The translations under genes were made by a program, and so were the position numbers. Below, piece after piece: positions 58,205 to 64,000 of a DNA stretch of 64,000 nt. The notes beneath the pieces are model-generated. The model ran no database searches and was not told the origin of the DNA. It was given only the letters and a program-made list of their open reading frames with translations. Where the stretch lies: the NCBI RefSeq assembly GCF_001486505.1, contig NZ_LN909059.1, positions 1 to 64,000 on the forward strand, read 5' to 3'. Within the stretch, counting starts at the first letter, position 1. Every line of letters begins with the position of its first letter. The DNA comes from Paenibacillus rubinfantis (GTDB lineage Bacteria; Bacillota; Bacilli; Paenibacillales; Paenibacillaceae).

Positions 58205-59365
58205 TTACCTTACGGGCAGAACGACGTTCGTCATGGACGGATCTCCATCATAGAGCATATAAGCCGGCGAACTGGGTCCGGTCATATGCAACACGACGTC
58301 CTTCACGTCCCGATCCCCGACCGCAAGTGCATCCCGAAGGTATCGTCCGTTGAACTTCACCATGGTCAGACCATCGTCCACGACCGATCCTTCGATCGTC
58401 TCCACGATCTCACCCGTCTGGCTTTCCGACTTCACGACCAATTCTCCGTCGTCGCTTCGAAGGAAAAAGACCCGATGATTCTCGGATTCCAACGAGAGCA
58501 TACGGTTCAGCGTTTCATCGAGCGGTCCGCGCGGAATCTTCGCAACGATCGGTTGCTGCGGCAGTTTCATCACGTCCGTCACATTAGGGTAATTCCCTTC
58601 CAGCAGCCGGCCGAAGTAGACGATATTGCGATCCCGAAGAATCAGCCATGCGTCACTCAGCGCCATCGCAATGCGATCGGCATCTTTGAAGGAATCCACG
58701 ATGCTCTTGAAGTGAATCGCGTCGATCGCGCCTCCGCGGAAATTCGCCGGGTCCGGAATCGTTACATCGGAGATGTACCGATAAATCCGGTGGCGGTTTG
58801 TCGCAACAAAGCCCAGTTTCCCTTCGGCTTCGTAAATCTTGACCCCGCACAGAATCGGCGTATTCTCGTCCGTCGAAGCGAACCGCTGCGCGGCCGCACC
58901 TTTACGCAAAGCGTCGATCGGAATGTGGAGAAATTTCGCTCCTTGCAGGGCTGGCAGCTGCGGAAACTCATCCGGATCCAGCACTCGAAGGGATGCAGAA
59001 CCTTTCCCATATGAGATATGGACAGAGGCTTCCTTCACGCTGAACGAAAGCGTACCGCTGGGAAGCCGCTTGACGAGCTCGATACCTTCCCGGGAAGGGA
59101 ACAAGTAACTGCCGTTTTGGTTGCCCGTGTTTTCTACCTTCAGCTGCAGGAGCACCGACTGCGTTGTGTCCGTCGCCGTCACGAAGAGGGTATCGCTGTT
59201 TAGATCGAACTTAATGCACTTCATGATCGGAATAGCGCTGCTCTTTGGAGCAACCTTCGCGCACGTGGTGAGCGCGCTCATGATCGCATCGTGTTCAACG
59301 TTAAACGACAAGCCATCTGCCTTCACTACCGAACTGCTTGTTTGTTCCTGGATTGCGTTTGCCAT
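58205..59365 (-). CDS. dnaN: DnaN-like sliding clamp (DNA polymerase III beta type)
   Basis: 386 residues from ATG 59365 (AAGGAGG 9 bases upstream). Three-domain beta-clamp pattern: start FNVEHDAIMSALTTCAKVAP, then VTATDTTQSVLLQLKVE, LGFVATNRHRIYRYIS (domain 2), FGRLLEGNYPNVTDVM and the end MVKFNGRYLRDALAVGDRDV with VVLPVR. A clamp on a mobile element gives its own polymerase loading or tethers mismatch and repair proteins; chromosomal dnaN normally sits beside dnaA and recF, which are absent here. Diverged from the chromosomal type. Confidence 0.85.
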   Translation of the reverse strand: MANAIQEQTSSSVVKADGLSFNVEHDAIMSALTTCAKVAPKSSAIPIMKCIKFDLNSDTLFVTATDTTQSVLLQLKVENTGNQNGSYLFPSREGIELVKRLPSGTLSFSVKEASVHISYGKGSASLRVLDPDEFPQLPALQGAKFLHIPIDALRKGAAAQRFASTDENTPILCGVKIYEAEGKLGFVATNRHRIYRYISDVTIPDPANFRGGAIDAIHFKSIVDSFKDADRIAMALSDAWLILRDRNIVYFGRLLEGNYPNVTDVMKLPQQPIVAKIPRGPLDETLNRMLSLESENHRVFFLRSDDGELVVKSESQTGEIVETIEGSVVDDGLTMVKFNGRYLRDALAVGDRDVKDVVLHMTGPSSPAYMLYDGDPSMTNVVLPVR

Positions 59366-59396
59366 CCTACCTATTCCTCCTTGTTTTTGAGCACGC

Positions 59397-59557
59397 AAAA
59401 AAGCCGTGGAAAACAAAAAAACACACCATAGGCGTGTTCATGTTCTCCACGGCAATTTCAGTGCCAATATTTTGCGCCCAATTCTGGGCCTTCTCGCTCA
59501 CCTACCGAATTTCAACGGCGGTGAAAAAAAATGGTGTTTCGTAATACCCTTATTATA
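59397..59557 (-). promoter_or_regulatory. Promoter and structured 5' leader B before the clamp gene
   Basis: TATAAT at 59552-59557 with TTGCGG 17 bases upstream; TATTACGA five bases after it, TTCACCGC (59518-59525), then a stem (TCACC..GGTGA), a CCCAGAATTGGG hairpin, and nested terminators: AACACGCC-tat-GGTGTGTT plus T-run (59412-59438) inside GCCGTGGA...TCCACGGC plus T6 (59397-59453). Same order of blocks as leader A at 54144-54336. Confidence 0.65.
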
Positions 59558-59593
59558 GAAAATATCCTACAAGCCCGCAAGACGGGAAGTGCC

Positions 59594-60358
59594 TCAGCTT
59601 TTCCGAAGCTCTTCCCGAAGACTAAGGAACTCATCGTAGTTCGTTCTGGCCAGCATGACTTCTGCATTGGTATGGTTCATAGCAATAAGGTAGTTGCCAT
59701 AGATAACAGGATCCGGTCGCACAGAAGCAACATATTTGAGGTTTACGAGAAAACTACGGTGCGGACTGAAGATATACCTGGACGTCTGCTCCAGCATTTT
59801 CTTTAATGGCGTGCTCGTCTCAATCACCCGGCCATCCGATAGATAGATATTGACGTGCTTTACCTTGCTCAACTTCTCGGCATAAATGATCAGATTCTCG
59901 CTGAAGGTTAGGTCACGCCACTTATGCGTCACGGTAATCATGTTTACTTGTTCCGACACCGCGGCGTTTAATAACTCGTCCGCCTTGATACGCTGGATCG
60001 CTTTATTCACTGCAATCTCAAATCGTGGGAATGTAACGGGTTTCGCAAGATAGTCCACCGAATTGAGCTCGTAGCTCAACAGAAGATGCTCTGGATTACT
60101 GGAACCCGTTACGAATATCATCTTGGGCGATATACCCTTATCTAACAACGAACGATACGCAGAAATACCGTCAAGTTTCTCTAGCCCGATATCGAGGAGG
60201 ACGATGTCCGGTCTGTATAATTCACATGCCTCGATTAACCGCGAGCCGGAGGAGACCATATCGAGCACGGTAAGGCCCAATTTTTCAGCAAAATGCTTTA
60301 ATTTGTTGCGCGGAATAAGGTCATCCTCCGCGATGACTACTGCGTATTTCCTCTCCAT
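59594..60358 (-). CDS. LytTR-family response regulator
   Basis: 254 residues. Receiver with Asp12-Asp13, phospho-acceptor Asp56 (IVLLDIGLEKLDG) and Lys in DYLAKPVTFPRF; then a LytTR DNA-binding domain (about 150-250: NIYLSDGRVIETSTPLKKML, FSPHRSFLVNLKYVASV). Follows its kinase by 46 bases on the same strand. Likely target: the 9-12-9 repeat at 62202-62231. Confidence 0.9.
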   Translation of the reverse strand: MERKYAVVIAEDDLIPRNKLKHFAEKLGLTVLDMVSSGSRLIEACELYRPDIVLLDIGLEKLDGISAYRSLLDKGISPKMIFVTGSSNPEHLLLSYELNSVDYLAKPVTFPRFEIAVNKAIQRIKADELLNAAVSEQVNMITVTHKWRDLTFSENLIIYAEKLSKVKHVNIYLSDGRVIETSTPLKKMLEQTSRYIFSPHRSFLVNLKYVASVRPDPVIYGNYLIAMNHTNAEVMLARTNYDEFLSLREELRKS

Positions 60359-60404
60359 CTCCTATACTCCTCTTTGTCTGTGACTTGTCGTTATCGCATG
60401 CACC

Positions 60405-62153
60405 TCACCTAAGCGTTATTGGTAACCAAACATTGAATTGAATAAATCCCTCTTCGGGCAATTCCGCGTGAATGCCGCCCCTGTAACGAGTGACCCGTTC
60501 TTTTACAATGGATAAACCAATACCTGTGCTGTTCTTAGAAGACTGCTTTGGTCGGAACATTAGGTCAATTGCTTCTGGTAATACCTCTCGATGTAGTTTA
60601 TTTTTAACCGCGAACCGAAGCTCGTTCTCGTACGTTTCGCCGCTGATGAACACAGTACGCTCACCCTCTGGGAGCTTCAGCACTTCATCAAACGCATTAT
60701 CGAGCAAGTTCCCGAGGATTTTTACAACATCTACAGACTTCACGCCTACGATATCCAACCTTCCACCGGCCAGGTTACGGAATTCATAAGTGAAGTCGAT
60801 ATGCCGCGCAATGGATTGCGTCAGCTTGGATTGTATTAAAGCCGCTATACCGGGATGGCCGATATCGATGACCTCGTGTATTCTGACCGTTTCCTCAGCC
60901 AAGTCATTGATATACCGCTTGGCTTCGTCGAAACATTCCAGTTCGATCAGTCCATGAAGGGTGTCCAAATGGTTGTTGAAGTCGTGCCGCTGGCCTTTGA
61001 CAGCCACGAGCAGGGAGTTCAATTCGTCGGTATAATTATCCTGCACGTCCTGGGCGACTCTGTTCTTTACCCGGTTTATTCCCCGAATTACGATAAGCCC
61101 TACAATGATACTGGCGGCCGTGACGACTGCAATGATGATAGTATGACTAAGGAGTTGATTATGAAGAGCTTTCTGAACGCTGTCCATGCTGCTGGTAATG
61201 CCGATGACATATGGGAATTGTACGTTCTCGCTCGTAACGGGAAAATAGGTCTTTAACACTTCGTACCCATTGACGTTCGCCGTATAGGACGAAACGCGCC
61301 CAGTGCGAATCGCCGCCTCGATAAATTCCAGGTCTTTGCGATCGGCATACTCATTCGAACCGAAGAGGATTTTCCGTTCCGAGTACCGCGGGTTTCTTAC
61401 TCCGTTGGAAACCGTGTATAGCCGCGGATCATCTTCATCTAATGCAAACGTTCTCGGATTGAAACCTGCAATCGCTAATAGTTTCCCCTTGTTCTCGTCA
61501 AGCGTCTTCCGGACGTACGCGTTTGCCCCTAGCGTCCACTCAATCTGCTGGATATAGCTGCTATCTATGTACGGGTTGATGATGTAATTAGTAGAGCCGT
61601 CGAAGTAATAACCGTATTTATTCTGCAGCGATTCCGGGTTTGATGAAGAACCGGATATCTTGCCGGACCAGTAGTGTTCGGAAACAACCCCTTCCACTGT
61701 GACCGGCTCAAGATTGAACAGTTGGTTAAACGCAGTGAAGTAATCTCCCCAGCCTTTCGAGCTTAAACCGATCTGCCTCGGTTCGGATGAGCGGACCACG
61801 ACGATATCCTCGCCGTTGCGCGCGAACAGCGAGATAGCGGTGACGTTCAACTGCTCCGCCAACTCGACCAGTTTTTCATTCGTCACATCATTGTAGCTCG
61901 GCGGCAAGTCATTGCGGATCGCAATCGCCGTATTCTTGAGTGCGTGAGATACCAACGTATCGGATAAATACATAGCGCTCTCAACGTTATCTACGCTAAG
62001 ACTAATTTGATTCGAGATCGTTTCCATCTCGCTAGCGAGGTTCTCAGTAAGGGACTTTTTACTTACAAAATAAAAGATAGCATCATTAGCGAGTAGGATA
62101 ATTAGTATAGTAATGAATGAAACCCAAGTCAGGTTCTTGGCTGACATTAACAA
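60405..62153 (-). CDS. Sensor histidine kinase with extracellular sensor domain (SPOB/GHKL type)
   Basis: 582 residues. Membrane helix 9-31, an extracellular domain of about 300 residues with Cache-like features (DIVVVRSSEPRQIGLSSKGW ... YFPVTSENVQFPYVIGI), second helix near 340-360, phospho-His in GQRHDFNNHLDTLHGLIELE, N-box ILGNLLDNAFDEVL and G-box STGIGLSIVKERV. CitA/DcuS/LytS-like order. Kinase first, regulator second in the operon. Ligand unknown. Confidence 0.88.
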   Translation of the reverse strand: MLMSAKNLTWVSFITILIILLANDAIFYFVSKKSLTENLASEMETISNQISLSVDNVESAMYLSDTLVSHALKNTAIAIRNDLPPSYNDVTNEKLVELAEQLNVTAISLFARNGEDIVVVRSSEPRQIGLSSKGWGDYFTAFNQLFNLEPVTVEGVVSEHYWSGKISGSSSNPESLQNKYGYYFDGSTNYIINPYIDSSYIQQIEWTLGANAYVRKTLDENKGKLLAIAGFNPRTFALDEDDPRLYTVSNGVRNPRYSERKILFGSNEYADRKDLEFIEAAIRTGRVSSYTANVNGYEVLKTYFPVTSENVQFPYVIGITSSMDSVQKALHNQLLSHTIIIAVVTAASIIVGLIVIRGINRVKNRVAQDVQDNYTDELNSLLVAVKGQRHDFNNHLDTLHGLIELECFDEAKRYINDLAEETVRIHEVIDIGHPGIAALIQSKLTQSIARHIDFTYEFRNLAGGRLDIVGVKSVDVVKILGNLLDNAFDEVLKLPEGERTVFISGETYENELRFAVKNKLHREVLPEAIDLMFRPKQSSKNSTGIGLSIVKERVTRYRGGIHAELPEEGFIQFNVWLPITLR

Positions 62154-62201
62154 CTACTTACCTCCCAAGTTGCCACTCCCATATGCCTATTTCTTTTGCA
62201 A

Positions 62202-62231
62202 TTCAGGGCAAAAATTCTACAATTTAGGACA
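62202..62231 (+). promoter_or_regulatory. LytTR-type direct repeat before the HicB-like gene
   Basis: TTCAGGGCA, 12 bases, TTTAGGACA: two 9-bp repeats exactly 12 bp apart, the spacing recognised by AgrA/LytTR-type regulators. It lies in the space between the kinase (minus strand) and the HicB-like gene (plus strand), with TATAGAAT about 30 bases downstream. Confidence 0.6.
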
Positions 62232-62312
62232 TGAATATTCCTGAATCGTGCCGTGGTGTATAGAATGTGTAATAGGCACACTATCGAAATTGGCAAAGGG
62301 GGTCTGGATCAT

Positions 62313-62816
62313 ATGAGTCGCGTTTCTTATTTAGTTATCTTCGAAGGAGACCATGCTGAGTCCAATGTTGCTGCGTTCGTGCCGGCTTTAGACGTAAGCA
62401 TCATGGGCGACACATACGAAGAAACACGAACCCTCGTAAAAGAGATATTAAATCAAGAGATCGCGTCCCTTATTACTAGAGGACAAGGTATCCCATCTGA
62501 GAGCGCCCGATCGGAAACGATTGAGCTCGCAGGAGAGAGCTACCCTGTTCTCTATGAGTCGAGCAGCAGCGTTGAGCGGTGTACCGCCTACATCCCAGGC
62601 TTGCGGGTTCGGATTGCAGGCATGTCCCTTCTGGATGTGCGGTCGAAAGCAAGAACCATCCTTGAATCGGAATTGGCCGAACGGACTACTGCCGGCAGAC
62701 CAATGCCGAATGATTTCGTTCGAATCGAGTCGGTTTCTGTCAATCTTCGGCACGCATCGCACATTCTGTTTCGACAAAAAAGTTTCAGGAATGCAGAAGT
62801 ATTATACAATATTTAA
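62313..62816 (+). CDS. Double HicB-like (partial RNase H fold) protein
   Basis: 167 residues from ATG 62313 (GGGGGT 10 bases upstream; the frame is open to 62253). Two similar halves: YLVIFEGDHAESNVAAFVPA and LDVSIMGDTYEETRTLVKEI versus YPVLYESSSSVERCTAYIPG and LRVRIAGMSLLDVRSKARTI, each followed by a Gly-Pro loop (GQGIP, GRPMP). This is the HicB antitoxin fold in tandem. No HicA toxin gene is next to it. Promoter region carries a LytTR-type repeat, so it may be an output of the two-component system. Confidence 0.7.
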   Translation: MSRVSYLVIFEGDHAESNVAAFVPALDVSIMGDTYEETRTLVKEILNQEIASLITRGQGIPSESARSETIELAGESYPVLYESSSSVERCTAYIPGLRVRIAGMSLLDVRSKARTILESELAERTTAGRPMPNDFVRIESVSVNLRHASHILFRQKSFRNAEVLYNI

Positions 62817-62864
62817 TGTGTCATAACTTGTCAAAAAAAGTCGATCCAATTTATTCAAAACAAT

Positions 62865-62900
62865 AGAGAGAGGGCAGCGCGGCTGCCCTCTCTTACTTTT
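62865..62900. terminator. Strong bidirectional terminator
   Basis: AGAGAGGGCAGC-gcg-GCTGCCCTCTCT, then TACTTTTTT. Ends the HicB-like gene and, in the other direction, the operon at 63.9-62.9 kb. Confidence 0.85.
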
Positions 62901-62903
62901 TTC

Positions 62904-63293
62904 CTATGGGTTTACGTCTTGCTTCCACTCGGTCATCAATGCCCCCACCTCTTCAAAGGATAGTACATCCGGGACGATGCGAAGGAAAGCCGCGTCGAAC
63001 AATAAATCAACGGTTGTGCTGCGAGCTGTGCGACAATAAACGGATTGCATCCATCTCCTCACGATCTCCCTGCGGTCCATCGGAGGGAATGTGACGTGGA
63101 TGCCGGAATGATATGCTCGGACAGAAAGCTGCAGCTTCCTGCCCTCGTCCTTTACACATACACAAATGTACAAATTGCCCGGCTCCGGGCGAAACCGCCT
63201 TACCGAGAGCCGGCAGGCCGCGGCTTTTGGCTTATATGAGCGGTTCGCTGGTATTCGGCTTTGCTCGCCGGCGCGGGCAGCCATGTTCATCAA
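62904..63293 (-). CDS. Small basic protein, unknown
   Basis: 129 residues, Arg-rich N-terminus (MNMAARAGEQSRIPANRSYK), then VCVKDEGRKLQLSVRAYHSG and an acidic C-terminus (FEEVGALMTEWKQDVNP). The start is uncertain because the first 35 residues have little structure. Close to a frameshifted small gene on the same strand. No family recognised. Confidence 0.45.
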   Translation of the reverse strand: MMNMAARAGEQSRIPANRSYKPKAAACRLSVRRFRPEPGNLYICVCVKDEGRKLQLSVRAYHSGIHVTFPPMDRREIVRRWMQSVYCRTARSTTVDLLFDAAFLRIVPDVLSFEEVGALMTEWKQDVNP

Positions 63294-63331
63294 TACCAGC
63301 TCCTATTCACTGTGACGCGCTGAGCGCCACC

Positions 63332-63638
63332 TTATCCGACAGACACAAGCGGCCTGTGATGCTCCATCTCTGACCACTTGCCCCAATAATCCAGCAAAAT
63401 CACTGGACCGTACGTTGTTCCTCCGTTCAAGCCCATATAGAGAAGGTACGGAACCCCTTCCTTTTCCGACCGGTAGTCCGACGGCATGCGAGCATAATCG
63501 CTTCTCAGCATCACCGGCTGCACGAGGACGTCTTCCCCTCGTACAGTCCTCTCATGCAGCTCCCCACGCGCCGCCGCGGCCCAAGCGTACGTCCACCATT
63601 TCGCCTGTCCTGCGATCTACTAATCCGTAATGAATCAT
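63332..63638 (-). pseudogene. Small gene with a one-base frameshift, unknown
   Basis: From ATG 63638 (AGGAGGGG upstream) the frame reads MIHYGLVDRRTGEMVDVRLG with RGGAW and stops at once; the next frame gives ELHERTVRGEDVLVQPVMLR, then YLLYMGLNGGTTYGPVILLD and a stop at 63332. Leaving out one G of the GGGG near 63565 joins them to a 101-residue protein. The ATG overlaps the gene before it (ATGA). Mutation or base-call error. Confidence 0.55.
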
Positions 63639-63865
63639 TTATTCCCCTCCTGTTCGCACGGGCGCCTGTCATGCTCCTCAACGCATGCGATTTCGATTGC
63701 ATGCAGTCTACCGCCGCGGTCGACGAACGAAAACCACACTTGGGTTTCCACTTCTGAGATTTTGCCGGAAAAATGATCGCCGTTCACCAGTCGAAAAACG
63801 ACGTAGTCTCCTGCCTTGATGTCTTCCAACTTCACCGGATCAATCGAATCGAGCAATGGTTGCAT
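63635..63865 (-). CDS. Small beta-rich protein, unknown
   Basis: 76 residues: IKAGDYVVFRLVNGDHFSGK and ISEVETQVWFSFVDRGGRLH suggest a small SH3- or Sm-like barrel. GAGGGG site before the ATG; stop overlaps the next gene. No family recognised. Confidence 0.55.
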   Translation of the reverse strand: MQPLLDSIDPVKLEDIKAGDYVVFRLVNGDHFSGKISEVETQVWFSFVDRGGRLHAIEIACVEEHDRRPCEQEGNK

Positions 63866-63895
63866 CGATACCCCTCACTTTCATTTTTCTAAACT

Positions 63896-63936
63896 AAAAA
63901 AGGGAATCGCCCGGCACTCGCCAGAGCAATTCCCCT
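63896..63936 (-). terminator. Terminator of the gene run entering from the right edge
   Basis: Minus strand GGGGAATTGC ... GCGATTCCC followed by TTTTTT. It stands between a partial gene (stop at 63942) and the next start. Confidence 0.65.
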
Positions 63937-63941
63937 TACCA

Positions 63942-63998
63942 CTACCAATCAAATACCGGGATTCCATCAACGGTCGGGGCGTCGCTATCGAACATCAC
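63942..63998 (-). CDS. C-terminal end of a gene running off the window
   Basis: Minus-strand open frame from the window edge: VMFDSDAPTVDGIPVFDW then TAG at 63942-63944, followed by a terminator. Too short to identify. Confidence 0.35.
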   Translation of the reverse strand: MMFDSDAPTVDGIPVFDW

Positions 63999-64000
63999 CC

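Noticed and set aside
62313..62816. Complete HicAB toxin-antitoxin pair
   Set aside because: Only HicB-like halves are present; no small double-stranded-RNA-binding-type HicA frame lies on either side.

Overview
The window is a mosaic. Bases 1 to about 7.3 kb are GC-rich and carry an IncP-like proteobacterial mobilisation region. The rest reads as Bacillota, most likely a Paenibacillus-like Bacillales member: AGGAGG ribosome sites, a B. subtilis-type folate operon, Tn4430-, Tn554- and ISLre2-type elements and a CadC/CadA cluster. From 27.7 kb on it looks like a large plasmid or integrative element. No rRNA, tRNA or CRISPR array was seen. Domain names are from memory of the families; no database search was run.

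Layout. (1) 1-7.3 kb: partial TraI, TraJ, an oriT-like region with 10-bp phased repeats, TraK, and a TraL cut by a scar carrying the last codons of qacEdelta1, complete sul1, a piece of orf5 and a 5'-truncated IS6100; then small plasmid genes, a frameshifted resolvase and a KfrB-domain gene. (2) 7.3-11.6 kb: an IS3-family element, the remnant of a Tn554-like element and an ISLre2-family element that cuts yazB. (3) 11.6-16.7 kb: folate/pABA operon pabB-pabA-pabC-folP-folB-folK-yazB' on the minus strand; pabB is broken by a 173-bp insertion. (4) 16.7-18.1 kb: a Ser/Thr/Asn-rich repeat protein and a small partner. (5) 18.2-27.7 kb: a Tn4430-like Tn3-family transposon (tnpI, tnpA, right inverted repeat) whose tnpA is interrupted by a Tn554-like transposon carrying a dfrG/dfrK-like dihydrofolate reductase gene and thyX. 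(6) 27.7-33 kb: a minus-strand cluster of small plasmid-type genes (HNH, AbrB with zinc ribbon, winged helix, possible Rad52-like), then 1 kb of non-coding DNA. (7) 33-42 kb: a metal-resistance cluster (lspA, cadA, cadC, dihydrolipoyl dehydrogenase, cadD, two methyltransferases); cadA is split by an IS1595-type transposon carrying an ant(6)-like streptomycin-resistance gene. (8) 42-64 kb: a nonsense-mutated DNA ligase, a secreted nuclease, a KfrA-like coiled-coil gene with its operator, a methyltransferase-like/helicase operon, two SEC-C proteins with a Cys-His-Asp fold beside a DUF6615-like gene, a DnaN-like clamp, a LytTR two-component system and a divergent HicB-like gene.

How the parts work together. 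Four antifolate-relevant parts lie within 24 kb: sul1 (drug-insensitive dihydropteroate synthase), a folate operon fragment flanked by mobile DNA, a trimethoprim-insensitive-type DHFR and a ThyX that spares DHFR. The metal cluster seems to be under a CadC-like repressor: three similar operator boxes lie before cadC, cadD and the methyltransferase genes. In the plasmid part, two core promoters (methyltransferase/helicase operon and clamp) share a similar structured leader that runs into intrinsic terminators, suggesting common attenuation control. The LytTR regulator probably acts at a 9-12-9 direct repeat in front of the HicB-like gene.

Caveats. The junction between the GC-rich and Bacillota parts lies at one edge of the IS3 element, where no clean inverted repeat was found; an assembly chimera cannot be excluded. 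Several one-base frameshifts in GC-rich runs could be sequencing errors.
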